Assembly (NCBI GenBank): GCA_026708085.1
Contig: JAPOVP010000169.1
Span: 53,596 to 117,595, forward strand
From: Caldilineaceae bacterium
GTDB lineage: Bacteria; Chloroflexota; Anaerolineae; Caldilineales; Caldilineaceae
Length of the DNA: 64,000 nucleotides
Reading direction: 5' to 3'
Shown in pieces: positions 45,946 through 54,230 of the stretch; positions within the stretch are counted from its first letter, which is position 1; every line of letters begins with the position of its first letter. The notes beneath the pieces are model-generated. The model saw only the letters and a list, made by a program, of their open reading frames with translations. It searched no databases and had not been told where the DNA came from. A program made the translations under genes and the position numbers.

Positions 45946-46725
45946 ATGGTTGAAGAAAATGCTTTGAATGGGGCACAGCAGGCAAGGCTGGCCATGCGCC
46001 GGGGAGAGTGGACCGGTACAACGGCATTCAAGGTTCCCGGCTATGTTCAGTGCAACCTGGTTGTACTGGCAGAGCCCGAGGCATACGAATTTCTGTTGTA
46101 TTGTCAGAGAAATCCTAAGGCCTGCCCTCTGGTTGAGGTTACAGACTGCGGGGTGCCCGAGCCGCGGCTGAGTGCGCCGGGAGCCGACCTGCGAACGGAC
46201 CTGCCGCGCTACGCTATTTTTCGAGACGGCATACGAAGTGAGGAATTGGGAGAAATTCGCGAATTTTGGAGAGAAGACAGCGTAGCGTTTCTGATTGGCT
46301 CCAGCCTCACGTTTGACGACGCACTGGAGCGTGCGGGCGTCCCAAAGTCGAAGGAAGTTTGGGTATTGAATACGGATCTGCCAACTGTGCCCGCGGGCAG
46401 ATTTGGGGGCTCGCTGGTGGTGACTATGCGCTGGATGTCGCCGAGCCAGGCGATCATCGCCACTCAGTTGACCAGCAGGTATCCATTCAATCACGGGGCG
46501 CCGATACACGTTGGCGACCCAGATGAGATCGGCGCCGATCTGACATCTCCTCTCGTCGGCGATCCTGTGGGGAAGATTCCAGAAGGTGTTATGCCGGTAT
46601 TCTGGGCCTGCGGTGTAACGCCACAGCAAGCGGCACTGTTGGCGAAACCTGAACTGATGATCACGCATGCACCGGGACATGGGTTTGTTACCGACCTCAA
46701 GGCAGACCAGTTCTGCCTTCCATAA
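45946..46725 (+). CDS. DUF1445 / D-glutamate cyclase-like protein
   Basis: A 259-residue protein matching DUF1445 (putative hydro-lyase). GYVQCNLVVLAEPEAYEFLLYC, NPKACPLVEVTDCG, SVAFLIGSSLTFDDAL, VTMRWMSPSQAIIATQLTSRYP, HGAPIHVGDPDEIGADL, MPVFWACGVTPQQAAL and ITHAPGHGFVTDL are all hallmark segments. The animal D-glutamate cyclase carries the same domain. The bacterial family is thought to catalyse dehydration or cyclisation of small acids. It sits straight after the second permease pair, so it may act on the imported compound. No signal peptide. Confidence 0.85.
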   Translation: MVEENALNGAQQARLAMRRGEWTGTTAFKVPGYVQCNLVVLAEPEAYEFLLYCQRNPKACPLVEVTDCGVPEPRLSAPGADLRTDLPRYAIFRDGIRSEELGEIREFWREDSVAFLIGSSLTFDDALERAGVPKSKEVWVLNTDLPTVPAGRFGGSLVVTMRWMSPSQAIIATQLTSRYPFNHGAPIHVGDPDEIGADLTSPLVGDPVGKIPEGVMPVFWACGVTPQQAALLAKPELMITHAPGHGFVTDLKADQFCLP

Positions 46726-46740
46726 ACAAAGGAACAGAAA

Positions 46741-47823
46741 ATGACCGCATACAGACCAGCCATTCAAGAATCGACTCTGTCCGAGAATGGGACAGTGGAC
46801 CGTTCGAAAGCTTTGGGGGAGCCACTGGGCCAGAAAACGAATTCCATTCGCTGGCTGCAGAAGAAGGTGATGGAGAAGGCTGGGGAATTGCCAAAGGATT
46901 TCGAGAGCCAGACTGATTGGGAGTCATTTCGGGCCGTGCTCAGGGCCGAATTGCCCGGGACCATAGGTATTCCTGAGTTTCCGCCTTTACGAGATAGTTT
47001 GGTTCGTGCTCATTTTCAGGTCAGTTCGGACACTGTTTGCGAGCGGGTCGACGTCTATGTCGACGAGGACTACGCTATCCCTGCGTTCGTCTTTTTGCCT
47101 TCGCAACCGCCCGCGACGCCGATGCCGGGACTGGTGTGGAATCCCGGTTGGCCGGAGGACAAGTGGAAGCCTGCGTATCAGGCTTTCGCAGTACGGATGG
47201 CTGAGCAGGGATACGTCGTGCTGGTGCTGGACCACGCTCCATTTGGTGAAACTTCGCCGATGAAGGACAAGGCGGATATGGGGATGTCGCTACTGATGGG
47301 CATGGGCGATGTCATGGGGATCAGTCAGCTGGGCCTGCGGGCGGCAGAGACGATGCGGGCCGGGGAATACTTGCGGGCGCGGGCCGACGTTGACGAGAGC
47401 CGGGTGGCTATTTCCGGGCTCTGCCAGGGCGGCATGGATACCTGGCTGGTGGCGGCGCTGGATGAACGATTCTGCGCGGCGGCGCCGTTGTGCGCGGCTA
47501 CTACGTTTGAGATTCATATGGTCGAGATGGCGTCGTATTTCGCCAATGCGGACTCGTCGCCATTTCCTTTCGGCATTTTGAATGTTTGCGATATTCAACA
47601 CCTGCATGCGGCGATCGCACCGCGCCCGCTGCTGGTGCGGGCCAACCTAGGCGACCAGTGGTGGCCGATGAGCGGGTTTAGCGAGCTCGAAAGGCTGACG
47701 CGGCAGGTGTATCGATTTTATGGGGCAGAGGACCAGGTGGACTTTCGGGCTGAAGTGCATGAGCACAACCTGACCGGGCCCTTCGCCAATGCCTTAGAAT
47801 CGTTCTTGCTGCAATATGTTTAG
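46741..47823 (+). CDS. Alpha/beta hydrolase with Cys nucleophile motif (dienelactone hydrolase-like)
   Basis: A 360-residue alpha/beta hydrolase of the acetyl-xylan esterase/Abhydrolase_7 type. The nucleophile elbow reads ISGLCQGGMDTW, with Cys228 where Ser usually stands; dienelactone hydrolases also use G-x-C-x-G-G. ALVQ-like core strands include GLVWNPGWPEDKWK and LVLDHAPFGETSP. The Asp and His of the triad are likely in GDQWWP and EVHEHNLTG. It could open a lactone formed during sugar oxidation. No signal peptide. Start ATG with AAAGGAA upstream, 15 bp after the DUF1445 gene. Confidence 0.8.
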   Translation: MTAYRPAIQESTLSENGTVDRSKALGEPLGQKTNSIRWLQKKVMEKAGELPKDFESQTDWESFRAVLRAELPGTIGIPEFPPLRDSLVRAHFQVSSDTVCERVDVYVDEDYAIPAFVFLPSQPPATPMPGLVWNPGWPEDKWKPAYQAFAVRMAEQGYVVLVLDHAPFGETSPMKDKADMGMSLLMGMGDVMGISQLGLRAAETMRAGEYLRARADVDESRVAISGLCQGGMDTWLVAALDERFCAAAPLCAATTFEIHMVEMASYFANADSSPFPFGILNVCDIQHLHAAIAPRPLLVRANLGDQWWPMSGFSELERLTRQVYRFYGAEDQVDFRAEVHEHNLTGPFANALESFLLQYV

Positions 47824-48075
47824 CTCTTGAACCGAGGGTAAAGAGCTCTCGCCACAATTGCCTTCGGTTACTCCGGTACCGGATTGCGATTGACGCTACA
47901 AGGCTGAGCAAAAGTCTGGTTCTGCTGTAAACGCGGGCTAGCAGAAGACGCCGCACGGAAACTCCTACTGGCAACGGATGCCGCGACTCGATGATACGGG
48001 GAAAGAGTTGCAGGGAATGGGCGGTGGCACTGGAGTTGACTGCTATCCGACACGTACAAGAAGAAGGTGTTCAAG

Positions 48076-49233
48076 ATGAGAGTTGATTCAGTAAAGACAT
48101 TCCTGGTGGATTCGGGTTCGGCGAAGCACTGGCTGTTCGTCAAGATAGAGACGGACGAAGGGATCTACGGATGGGGCGAAGCGTACACACAGTTGGACCG
48201 GGACCGCGTCATCAGGCGTCAGATGGATGAACTGTCCCGGTACCTGATTGGACGGGACCCGTTCGATATCAAGCAGTTTGTCTTTTCGGCGTACTCGGAC
48301 TTTGCCGGGAAGCGAGGAAGCCTGGAACTGTTTTGCGCCATCAGCGGAATTGAACAGGCGCTGTGGGATATCGCGGGGAAGGCTGCGGGGCAGCCGGTCT
48401 ACAACTTGCTAGGCGGACGAACTCGAAGGCGGTTGCGTGTTTACGCGAATGGCTGGGGCGGGGATGAGGACCCAGAGGAGCTGGTGGAACGAGCCAAGGC
48501 CGTGGTTGCACGCGGATTCACCGCTCTGAAGTTTGATCCTTTTCCTGGCCGGTGGCGGGCCTATATCGACCGTAATCAGGAAGAAGAGGCGGTTGAGCGG
48601 GTACGGGCTGTGCGCGAAGCGGTGGGGCCGGAGGTGGACATTCTGGTCGAGGTACATCGCCGGCTGGCGCCGATGCATGCGGTGCGGGCGGCGCAGGCGA
48701 TGGAGCCTTATGCGCCGTTCTGGTTCGAGGAACCGGTTTCGGCGCGAGACCTGGACGCGTTGGCAGAGGTGCGGCATTCGATAGAGTTACCGGTCGTGAC
48801 GGGGGAGGAGCTCTATACCAAGAATGAGTTTCGAGAGGTCTTTGAGAGGCGGGCGGCGGACATTCTCAATCCGGATGTTTGCAACTGCGGCGGGATTCTG
48901 GAGCTTCGAGAGATCGGTGCGATGGCGGAGGCCTATCATGTGGCGATGGCGCCGCACAATTACAACAGCACGACGGTTGGCCTGGCGGCCACGCTGCAGG
49001 CGGCGGCGGGGATGCCGAATTTCCTGATCACGGAGTACTTTGTCAACTTTGAGGAAGTGGGGAAGGAGATTGCGGATCAGCCATTTGAGGTAGAAGACAG
49101 CTACATAACGCTTCCGGATAGGCCGGGCCTTGGAATCGACCTGGATGAGCAGGCATTGAGTGAGCGGCCCTATCGTGCCCGTCCGCTGCGCAATCTGCCG
49201 CTGGACTCTGGCACTGTAAACTCCACGGGGTGA
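48076..49233 (+). CDS. Mandelate racemase/muconate lactonizing (enolase superfamily) dehydratase
   Basis: A 385-residue enolase-superfamily enzyme, likely a sugar-acid dehydratase. The N-terminal capping domain includes YGWGEAYTQLDRDRVI. The barrel has ALKFDPFPG (catalytic Lys), a metal-ligand motif E192-V-H194 in LVEVHRRLAPMHA, WFEEPVSARDL (E218), TGEELYTKNEF (E244), and HNYNSTTVGLA with the acid/base His. The first ligand is Glu, where many relatives have Asp. ATG at 48076 is chosen (AAGAAGG upstream) over an in-frame GTG three codons earlier. With the lactone hydrolase upstream it suggests a sugar-acid route. Confidence 0.88.
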   Translation: MRVDSVKTFLVDSGSAKHWLFVKIETDEGIYGWGEAYTQLDRDRVIRRQMDELSRYLIGRDPFDIKQFVFSAYSDFAGKRGSLELFCAISGIEQALWDIAGKAAGQPVYNLLGGRTRRRLRVYANGWGGDEDPEELVERAKAVVARGFTALKFDPFPGRWRAYIDRNQEEEAVERVRAVREAVGPEVDILVEVHRRLAPMHAVRAAQAMEPYAPFWFEEPVSARDLDALAEVRHSIELPVVTGEELYTKNEFREVFERRAADILNPDVCNCGGILELREIGAMAEAYHVAMAPHNYNSTTVGLAATLQAAAGMPNFLITEYFVNFEEVGKEIADQPFEVEDSYITLPDRPGLGIDLDEQALSERPYRARPLRNLPLDSGTVNSTG

Positions 49234-49240
49234 TTCACTA

Positions 49241-49798
49241 CTATTCGGGAGAAGAAGGGGTCAGCCACATTACTGTCAGGATTTCGAACTTCCTCCGATA
49301 CTCTACGGGATCCTGTTTGATACTCTCAGTTGCGTAGCGGGTCATTATCTCCTTTAAGTAACCTGCCAGGGCGGCGAATTCTATCCGCCCGCTTTTCAAT
49401 AACGAAAGCACATCAGCAAAGTCGCTCTCGGTGCCCCGTTCAATTTTGCTAAGTTCGGTGCTGTAGAGGTCGAAGTGGAAGACCTCCAATTGTCCGTAGC
49501 GGCCAATGAAGGGGCTTCGTTCACGGTAGCCCGACGGGAGCGGGATGAAATCAGCGGGGGAGGTCTTTTCGATATTGAGAGAGAGCCGTTCTTGCAAGAC
49601 GCGCACTGCTTCCACAAATGCGCTGCGATCCTGGTCGTCAACTTCGAAGCTGATGGTGATGTCAAGAGTTTGCTGGCGGAGTCCTTCATAGACCATCGTC
49701 GTTCCGCCTACCAGGTAGAGTCGTCCGGGCTTTGTGAAGCGCGGCCCCAGGCTCCGGAGGAATCGTTCGATGCCCTGGCGATCACATCTCTGGCTCAT
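49241..49798 (-). CDS. DUF6036-like nucleotidyltransferase-fold protein
   Basis: A 185-residue protein with a minimal nucleotidyltransferase-like core: LYLVGGTTMVYEGLRQQTLDITISFEV. Relatives read 'VGG.a...gLR.T.DID', with an Asp pair for Mg; here the second Asp is Thr (LDIT), so catalysis may be lost or altered. The remainder is helical (ELSKIERGTESDFADVLSLLKSGRI, LAGYLKEIMTRYATESIK). Such genes often belong to toxin-antitoxin or defence-like pairs. It overlaps its upstream partner by 17 bp and is convergent with the dehydratase, 7 bp away. Confidence 0.6.
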   Translation of the reverse strand: MSQRCDRQGIERFLRSLGPRFTKPGRLYLVGGTTMVYEGLRQQTLDITISFEVDDQDRSAFVEAVRVLQERLSLNIEKTSPADFIPLPSGYRERSPFIGRYGQLEVFHFDLYSTELSKIERGTESDFADVLSLLKSGRIEFAALAGYLKEIMTRYATESIKQDPVEYRRKFEILTVMWLTPSSPE

Positions 49799-50339
49799 GC
49801 GAACGTTTCGACTTCTCCAACTTCAACTGCCCAAAGAACAGTTCAATCGTGTTGTTAAGAGCTTGCAGCCGTTCGAAAGGATACTGCGAACGTGCTTGCC
49901 ACGCGTCAGCCAGTTCAACCAGCCCGGTCTTACCAAATCGTTCGTCGGGCAGAGGCAGACCCATATGGTGAGAAAACAGGTCGGGTAGCAGAGTCATATC
50001 GTCGAGGTAGATGCTCAGGCGAGACCGCCAGTTTCGCTGCAGGTAGACGGCGGCCATATACAGGGTTTGCAGGTCCAGCGAGGCAACATCGTCGAGGCTA
50101 GCAGCCAGTTCGGGAACAGACGCCGAGATTCCTGGATGCCGGAGGAGGAGCGGTATAATCGCGAGCCGCAACCTTGAATCGTCCTGATGCAGCAGCGCGC
50201 GCAGGAGTTGCTCGTGTGATTCGGGCATCTCGCGTGCGAGTGCGTCGCTGGGGGCAAGATAGGAGATTCCCCGATCACGGAGGGCCGCGACCAGGGACTC
50301 TCTTGCGTAGCTCACTTCGGCCATTCGGTGTTCGTCCAA
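49782..50339 (-). CDS. Unknown helical partner of the nucleotidyltransferase-like protein
   Basis: A 185-residue protein without a family I recognise. It is rich in helices and leucines: ESLVAALRDRGISYLAPSDALA, HEQLLRALLHQDDSRLRLAIIPLLLRH and LQTLYMAAVYLQRNWRSRLSIYL, ending in FFGQLKLEKSKRSHEPEM. It is the first gene of a two-gene unit whose second frame starts inside it. The start (TTG at 50339) is uncertain; an in-frame ATG five codons later is possible. By position it could be the antitoxin or regulator of a pair, but this is inference. Confidence 0.5.
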   Translation of the reverse strand: MDEHRMAEVSYARESLVAALRDRGISYLAPSDALAREMPESHEQLLRALLHQDDSRLRLAIIPLLLRHPGISASVPELAASLDDVASLDLQTLYMAAVYLQRNWRSRLSIYLDDMTLLPDLFSHHMGLPLPDERFGKTGLVELADAWQARSQYPFERLQALNNTIELFFGQLKLEKSKRSHEPEM

Positions 50340-50375
50340 GTCTCTTCCGGTTGCTGTTGCGGAGGGAACGCGGCC

Positions 50376-51830
50376 TCAGGCAAACGGGTCTTCGACCCAG
50401 GGGTACTTGTGGAGGTCAACGCGCTTGAAGGGGATCTCGGTGTAGCGCGGCGCGACGGCGCCGGGCGCGGCCATGTAGATGATCTGTGAAGCGATCGGAG
50501 CAAATGCGGCATAGAAGTGTTGGGACGACTTCACCACGAGGATATGCTTTTTCTTCACGTCGACGCCGAGGTTTGTGAAGACGTCCGGGCTCATAGGCTG
50601 TCCACGCTTGCTGCTGACGATAATGTCGATGCCATTGCAGTTGAGGCAGACGGAGTCTCCGCAGGGGATGCGCATGGGGTCGCCCTGCTGCTGCGGCCAT
50701 TCCTGGTACATGTCTTCGGCGATGGCGGATACTTTGACGGTCAGGTCGAGGGGGTCACCGGACATGGGGCCCATTTTGCCGCCGAGTCGCAGATCGAGGG
50801 TCGATCCGACGCCGCCTGACATAGCAACCTGGACGGCGATGGGATCCCACATGGTGGCGATGCCGGCGTTGTCGATTCCCCTGTCGAGCATGGCCTTGAG
50901 CACAAAGGTGGAGTCGCTGGGGGCGCCGCCACCGGCGTTGTCAGCGCGGTCGGCAATAACTACGGGGCCGGTTGGATCGGCCAGAGCCTGCTCCAAGGCT
51001 TCGTCGATTGAGTAAGGGGTTTGGTCAAGTTCCTTGCGCATGCCATGGAACCTGCGGCCGATCTCTTCAGCCACGCGAGCGGCCTGGTCGGGGTCGCTGT
51101 CTGTGATTGCCAGGGCTTGGGCGCCGCAGGTGGGGACATCGCCCCAGGGGAAGCAGTGGACAAGCGAGATAGAGAGGATGCCGTCCTTGCCTTCCATTTC
51201 GAGTAACTCATCGACAAAGCTGCGGAGGGGTTCGTAGGGCGTCAGATAGAGGCCGATCATGCGGCAGTCAAAGAGGGCCATTGTGGGATTGGTCTTGCCT
51301 TCGGCGGCGTCGGCGATGATGTTGAAGAGGTCTGAGGCGCGGGCGGCGACGTCGGTATGGGGGTACTCTTTGTAGAGTACGATGGCGTCGGCGGTGTCGA
51401 TCATGTCCTGGGTGACGTCGCAGTGGAGATCGAGCTCGACCCCGATCTTTACGTCTGGGCCGACGATTTTGCGGACGCGATCGATGATGTCGGTTTCGCA
51501 GTCGTCATAGCCCTCGGCGACCATGGCACCATGGAGACCCAGAAGAACGATGTCAACGGGCATGGCGGCTTCAAGTCTTTCAAGTAACTCATCGCGCAGG
51601 CTTTCGTAAGTGCTGCGGGTCGTGATGCCGGCGGGCTGCGAATGGGCAGACAATCCGAAGACGTAGTCCCATCCGCGGGCCTCTGAATCCGATTGGAACT
51701 GGTCGAAGGCGGGCTTCGTGCCTTTCTCGACGTCGTCTTCGGGCCGGATGATGGTGTAGTCGCGCATTCCTGTCGGCATGGGGGAGAAGGTGTTTGTTTC
51801 GGTTGCGATTCCGCCTGCGAATACTTTCAT
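50376..51830 (-). CDS. M81 family metallopeptidase (MlrC/microcystinase-C-like)
   Basis: A 484-residue zinc peptidase of the M81 family. Zinc-site candidates are IATETNTFSP (Glu near the N-terminus), LLGLHGAMVAEGYDD (His) and GVELDLHCDVTQDM (Asp, His). The C-terminal domain includes VVIADRADNAGGGAPSDSTFVL, and TLDLRLGGKMGP. MlrC in microcystin degraders cleaves short linear peptides, but most family members act on unknown substrates. I choose the ATG at 51828-51830 (AAAGG upstream); the open frame further left has no MlrC similarity. Divergent from the 52046 dehydrogenase, and no export signal. Confidence 0.88.
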   Translation of the reverse strand: MKVFAGGIATETNTFSPMPTGMRDYTIIRPEDDVEKGTKPAFDQFQSDSEARGWDYVFGLSAHSQPAGITTRSTYESLRDELLERLEAAMPVDIVLLGLHGAMVAEGYDDCETDIIDRVRKIVGPDVKIGVELDLHCDVTQDMIDTADAIVLYKEYPHTDVAARASDLFNIIADAAEGKTNPTMALFDCRMIGLYLTPYEPLRSFVDELLEMEGKDGILSISLVHCFPWGDVPTCGAQALAITDSDPDQAARVAEEIGRRFHGMRKELDQTPYSIDEALEQALADPTGPVVIADRADNAGGGAPSDSTFVLKAMLDRGIDNAGIATMWDPIAVQVAMSGGVGSTLDLRLGGKMGPMSGDPLDLTVKVSAIAEDMYQEWPQQQGDPMRIPCGDSVCLNCNGIDIIVSSKRGQPMSPDVFTNLGVDVKKKHILVVKSSQHFYAAFAPIASQIIYMAAPGAVAPRYTEIPFKRVDLHKYPWVEDPFA

Positions 51831-52045
51831 TGCGTCAACCTTTCTTTGGGGCGATAATGCTTGCAGCCTTACTGCCTGGATTGCGAGCTGGAGGCACGGG
51901 ACCTCCGACTCGGCAGTTGAGGGAAATGTTAGCACATCTGGCCGTTGCGGCGTATTTTCTGCCCGCGCGTAGAGACAGTTACCGGATGAAACCTGGCTCT
52001 CCCATCGCATCAATCGCGGGCGCCACATGAAAGGGACAGCAGAAA

Positions 52046-53059
52046 GTGAGTAACGGATCGAAGAGGAAGTTTCGTGTTGCCCTGGTGGGGACCGGTGGGA
52101 TATCCCGCGGGCATGCAACTGCTTGCGAAAACCTAGAAAGGGCCGAGCTCACGGCAGTGTGTGATGTCTCGCCGGAAGCTCTTGATCGCTTTACGCAGCA
52201 GTTTTCTGTACCCAATGTCTATTCCTCAATGGAGGAGATGATCGATGCAGGGGAATACGACATTGCCGTGATATGCCTGTGGGGCGCAATGCATGCTGAG
52301 GCCGGAATCCAACTGGCAGCTTCGGGCCGCGTGAAGGCGGTCCTGTGTGAGAAGCCGTTCACCCAAAGTGCAGCAGAGGCCAAGGCATTTGTGGCAGCCT
52401 GTCGAGATCGTGGCGTTTTTGTGGCAGAGGCGTTCAAATTTCGGCATCATCCGATGCATCTGAAAGCGGAGGAGATCGTTCGCCAGGGCGGGATTGGGGA
52501 ATTGCTGAACGTTCGCAGCACGTTTTGCACCAACGTTCCGCCCGGAAATCGCCGGCCCGAGACCAACTGGCGCTGGAACCGGGCCAAGGGCGGGGGGGCG
52601 ATTTACGATCTGGCCTGTTACAACGTACATCAGGCACGCTTCATTTTTGACGAGGAGCCTGAGACGGTCTTCGCAGTGCAGAAGAGGGGTGTGGAGGTAG
52701 ACGACGCGGCCTACATTATCCTGGCATTCTCGGGCGGACGGACGGCGCAGTTGTCGGTCGGGTTTGACAGCTGGGCTTCACAGTATGTGGAGATCTGCGG
52801 GGATGCGGGCCTTGTGCGGATTGACAAGGCATGGAACAACGAGAACCAGGACGTGGCACTGGCGTACCATTCGGCGAACGGCGTGGAGACGATTGCTTTC
52901 CCGCCGACACATCAGTTCACGCACCAGTTGGACCATCTGTGCAGCTGTCTTGAGGACGGCCGGCCCCACCGGATCTCGCCGGAGAACAGTATTGCGCAGA
53001 TGCGAGTTCTGGATGCGATTGCCGAGTCGATGCAGACGGGGGATGTGGTCCGCCTGTGA
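52046..53059 (+). CDS. Gfo/Idh/MocA family oxidoreductase
   Basis: A 337-residue family member: VALVGTGGISRGHATACE, LCEKPFTQS and GGGAIYDLACYNVHQARF. Uses GTG at 52046 (AAGGGA about 10 bases upstream). It lies divergent from the M81 gene and is followed 140 bp later by a PhyH gene in the same direction, a pairing that also occurs near 9470. The substrate is unknown. Confidence 0.88.
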   Translation: MSNGSKRKFRVALVGTGGISRGHATACENLERAELTAVCDVSPEALDRFTQQFSVPNVYSSMEEMIDAGEYDIAVICLWGAMHAEAGIQLAASGRVKAVLCEKPFTQSAAEAKAFVAACRDRGVFVAEAFKFRHHPMHLKAEEIVRQGGIGELLNVRSTFCTNVPPGNRRPETNWRWNRAKGGGAIYDLACYNVHQARFIFDEEPETVFAVQKRGVEVDDAAYIILAFSGGRTAQLSVGFDSWASQYVEICGDAGLVRIDKAWNNENQDVALAYHSANGVETIAFPPTHQFTHQLDHLCSCLEDGRPHRISPENSIAQMRVLDAIAESMQTGDVVRL

Positions 53060-53200
53060 ATCGACCGGAAAGTTGACAGAGACAGTGCGGTTGGATAGGA
53101 TTCGGACTGTATCCAGGCAGGATAACTCTCACCTTCTGCAGTTTCGGCGCGGCGGGCCGGAGGCCGGGACGACGTTACAAGGCCATAGGAGAAATCAATC

Positions 53201-54046
53201 ATGGCAGAGAATGACGCACATCCGACGATGGAGCGGGATCTCAGATATTTCCCCGCCACGACAAAAGAACCGAAGAAGCTGACCCGAGAGCAGATTGACT
53301 ATTTTAACGAGCATGGCTATGTGTTTCCGATAGACCTTTTCTCTGAGGAAGAGGCGGATGCCAACCGCCGCTATTTTGATATGCTGTTGAAGATGGCGTC
53401 GGACGCCGGGCTCGACAGCTATTCGGTCAATGCCTGGCATACGCATTGTGAGGGCATCTACGATCTGGTAATGGACGACCGGATTCTCGACTATGTTGAA
53501 GATATTCTTGGGCCGAATATTGTTTGCACGATGACGCACTATTTTTCGAAGATGCCCAGTGACGTGAAGTCGGTTTACTGGCACCAGGACGCTTCGTTCT
53601 GGGCGCTGACGCCGAGCAAGGTGGTTACGGCCTGGCTGGCAATCGATGACGTGGACGAGGAGAACGGGGCGATGAAGCTGTTCCCGGGAACGCATTTGTT
53701 GGGGCGCATACCGTTTGAATGGGTGACGGATGAGGAAGAAGGTGTGCTCAGCCAGCACGTCCACAACCCGTGGCGATACGGGCAGCCGGTTTCGGTCGAG
53801 TTGAAGGCCGGTCAGATCTCGTTGCATACCGACATGCTTCTGCACGGTTCGCAGCCCAATCCTTCGAAACGCCGGCGCTGCGGTCTGACGATCCGCTATT
53901 TTCCGGCGGACGTCCGAGGGCCGGAGCCGGAGAGCGGGAATGGGATCATTGCGCGCGGCGTTGATCCGGACGGTTACTGGCAGCCGATGCCGAGGCCAGA
54001 AGGGGATGCCATTCCGCCCAATTTGCTTGAGGAGCAGGATGCTTAA
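53201..54046 (+). CDS. Phytanoyl-CoA dioxygenase (PhyH) family protein
   Basis: A 281-residue Fe(II)/2-oxoglutarate oxygenase: EQIDYFNEHGYVFPIDLFSEEEADA at the start, WHQDASFWALTP with the H-x-D pair, AIDDVDEENGAMKLFPGTH, distal His in DMLLHGSQPN and RRRCGLTIRYF with the oxoglutarate Arg. The motifs are all intact, so it should be an active oxygenase. Start ATG with ATAGGAGA upstream. The transcript probably ends at the hairpin at 54150. Confidence 0.92.
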   Translation: MAENDAHPTMERDLRYFPATTKEPKKLTREQIDYFNEHGYVFPIDLFSEEEADANRRYFDMLLKMASDAGLDSYSVNAWHTHCEGIYDLVMDDRILDYVEDILGPNIVCTMTHYFSKMPSDVKSVYWHQDASFWALTPSKVVTAWLAIDDVDEENGAMKLFPGTHLLGRIPFEWVTDEEEGVLSQHVHNPWRYGQPVSVELKAGQISLHTDMLLHGSQPNPSKRRRCGLTIRYFPADVRGPEPESGNGIIARGVDPDGYWQPMPRPEGDAIPPNLLEEQDA

Positions 54047-54149
54047 GTGTCGGGCCTGCCGTGTAGGCGGTGCAGGCCGATCATGTCGCAGGCACCTTGG
54101 TTTGAGTCAGCCCATAGGGCAGTAGCGAACAGTTCCAACAGTTAAAGTG

Positions 54150-54190
54150 CGGTGCAGCAACCTAGTTTCAGCGGTTGCTGCGCCGTTTTC
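54150..54190. terminator. Bidirectional Rho-independent terminator
   Basis: A 13-bp stem (CGGTGCAGCAACC with GGTTGCTGCGCCG, one G-T pair) with a 10-base loop, followed by TTTTC on the plus strand. It lies between the convergent PhyH genes ending at 54046 and 54231. A short T-run also follows on the minus side, so it may serve both. Confidence 0.75.
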
Positions 54191-54230
54191 TATTGGCTGA
54201 GTCGCCGTGGGAAGTATTTGTTGACCCGAA

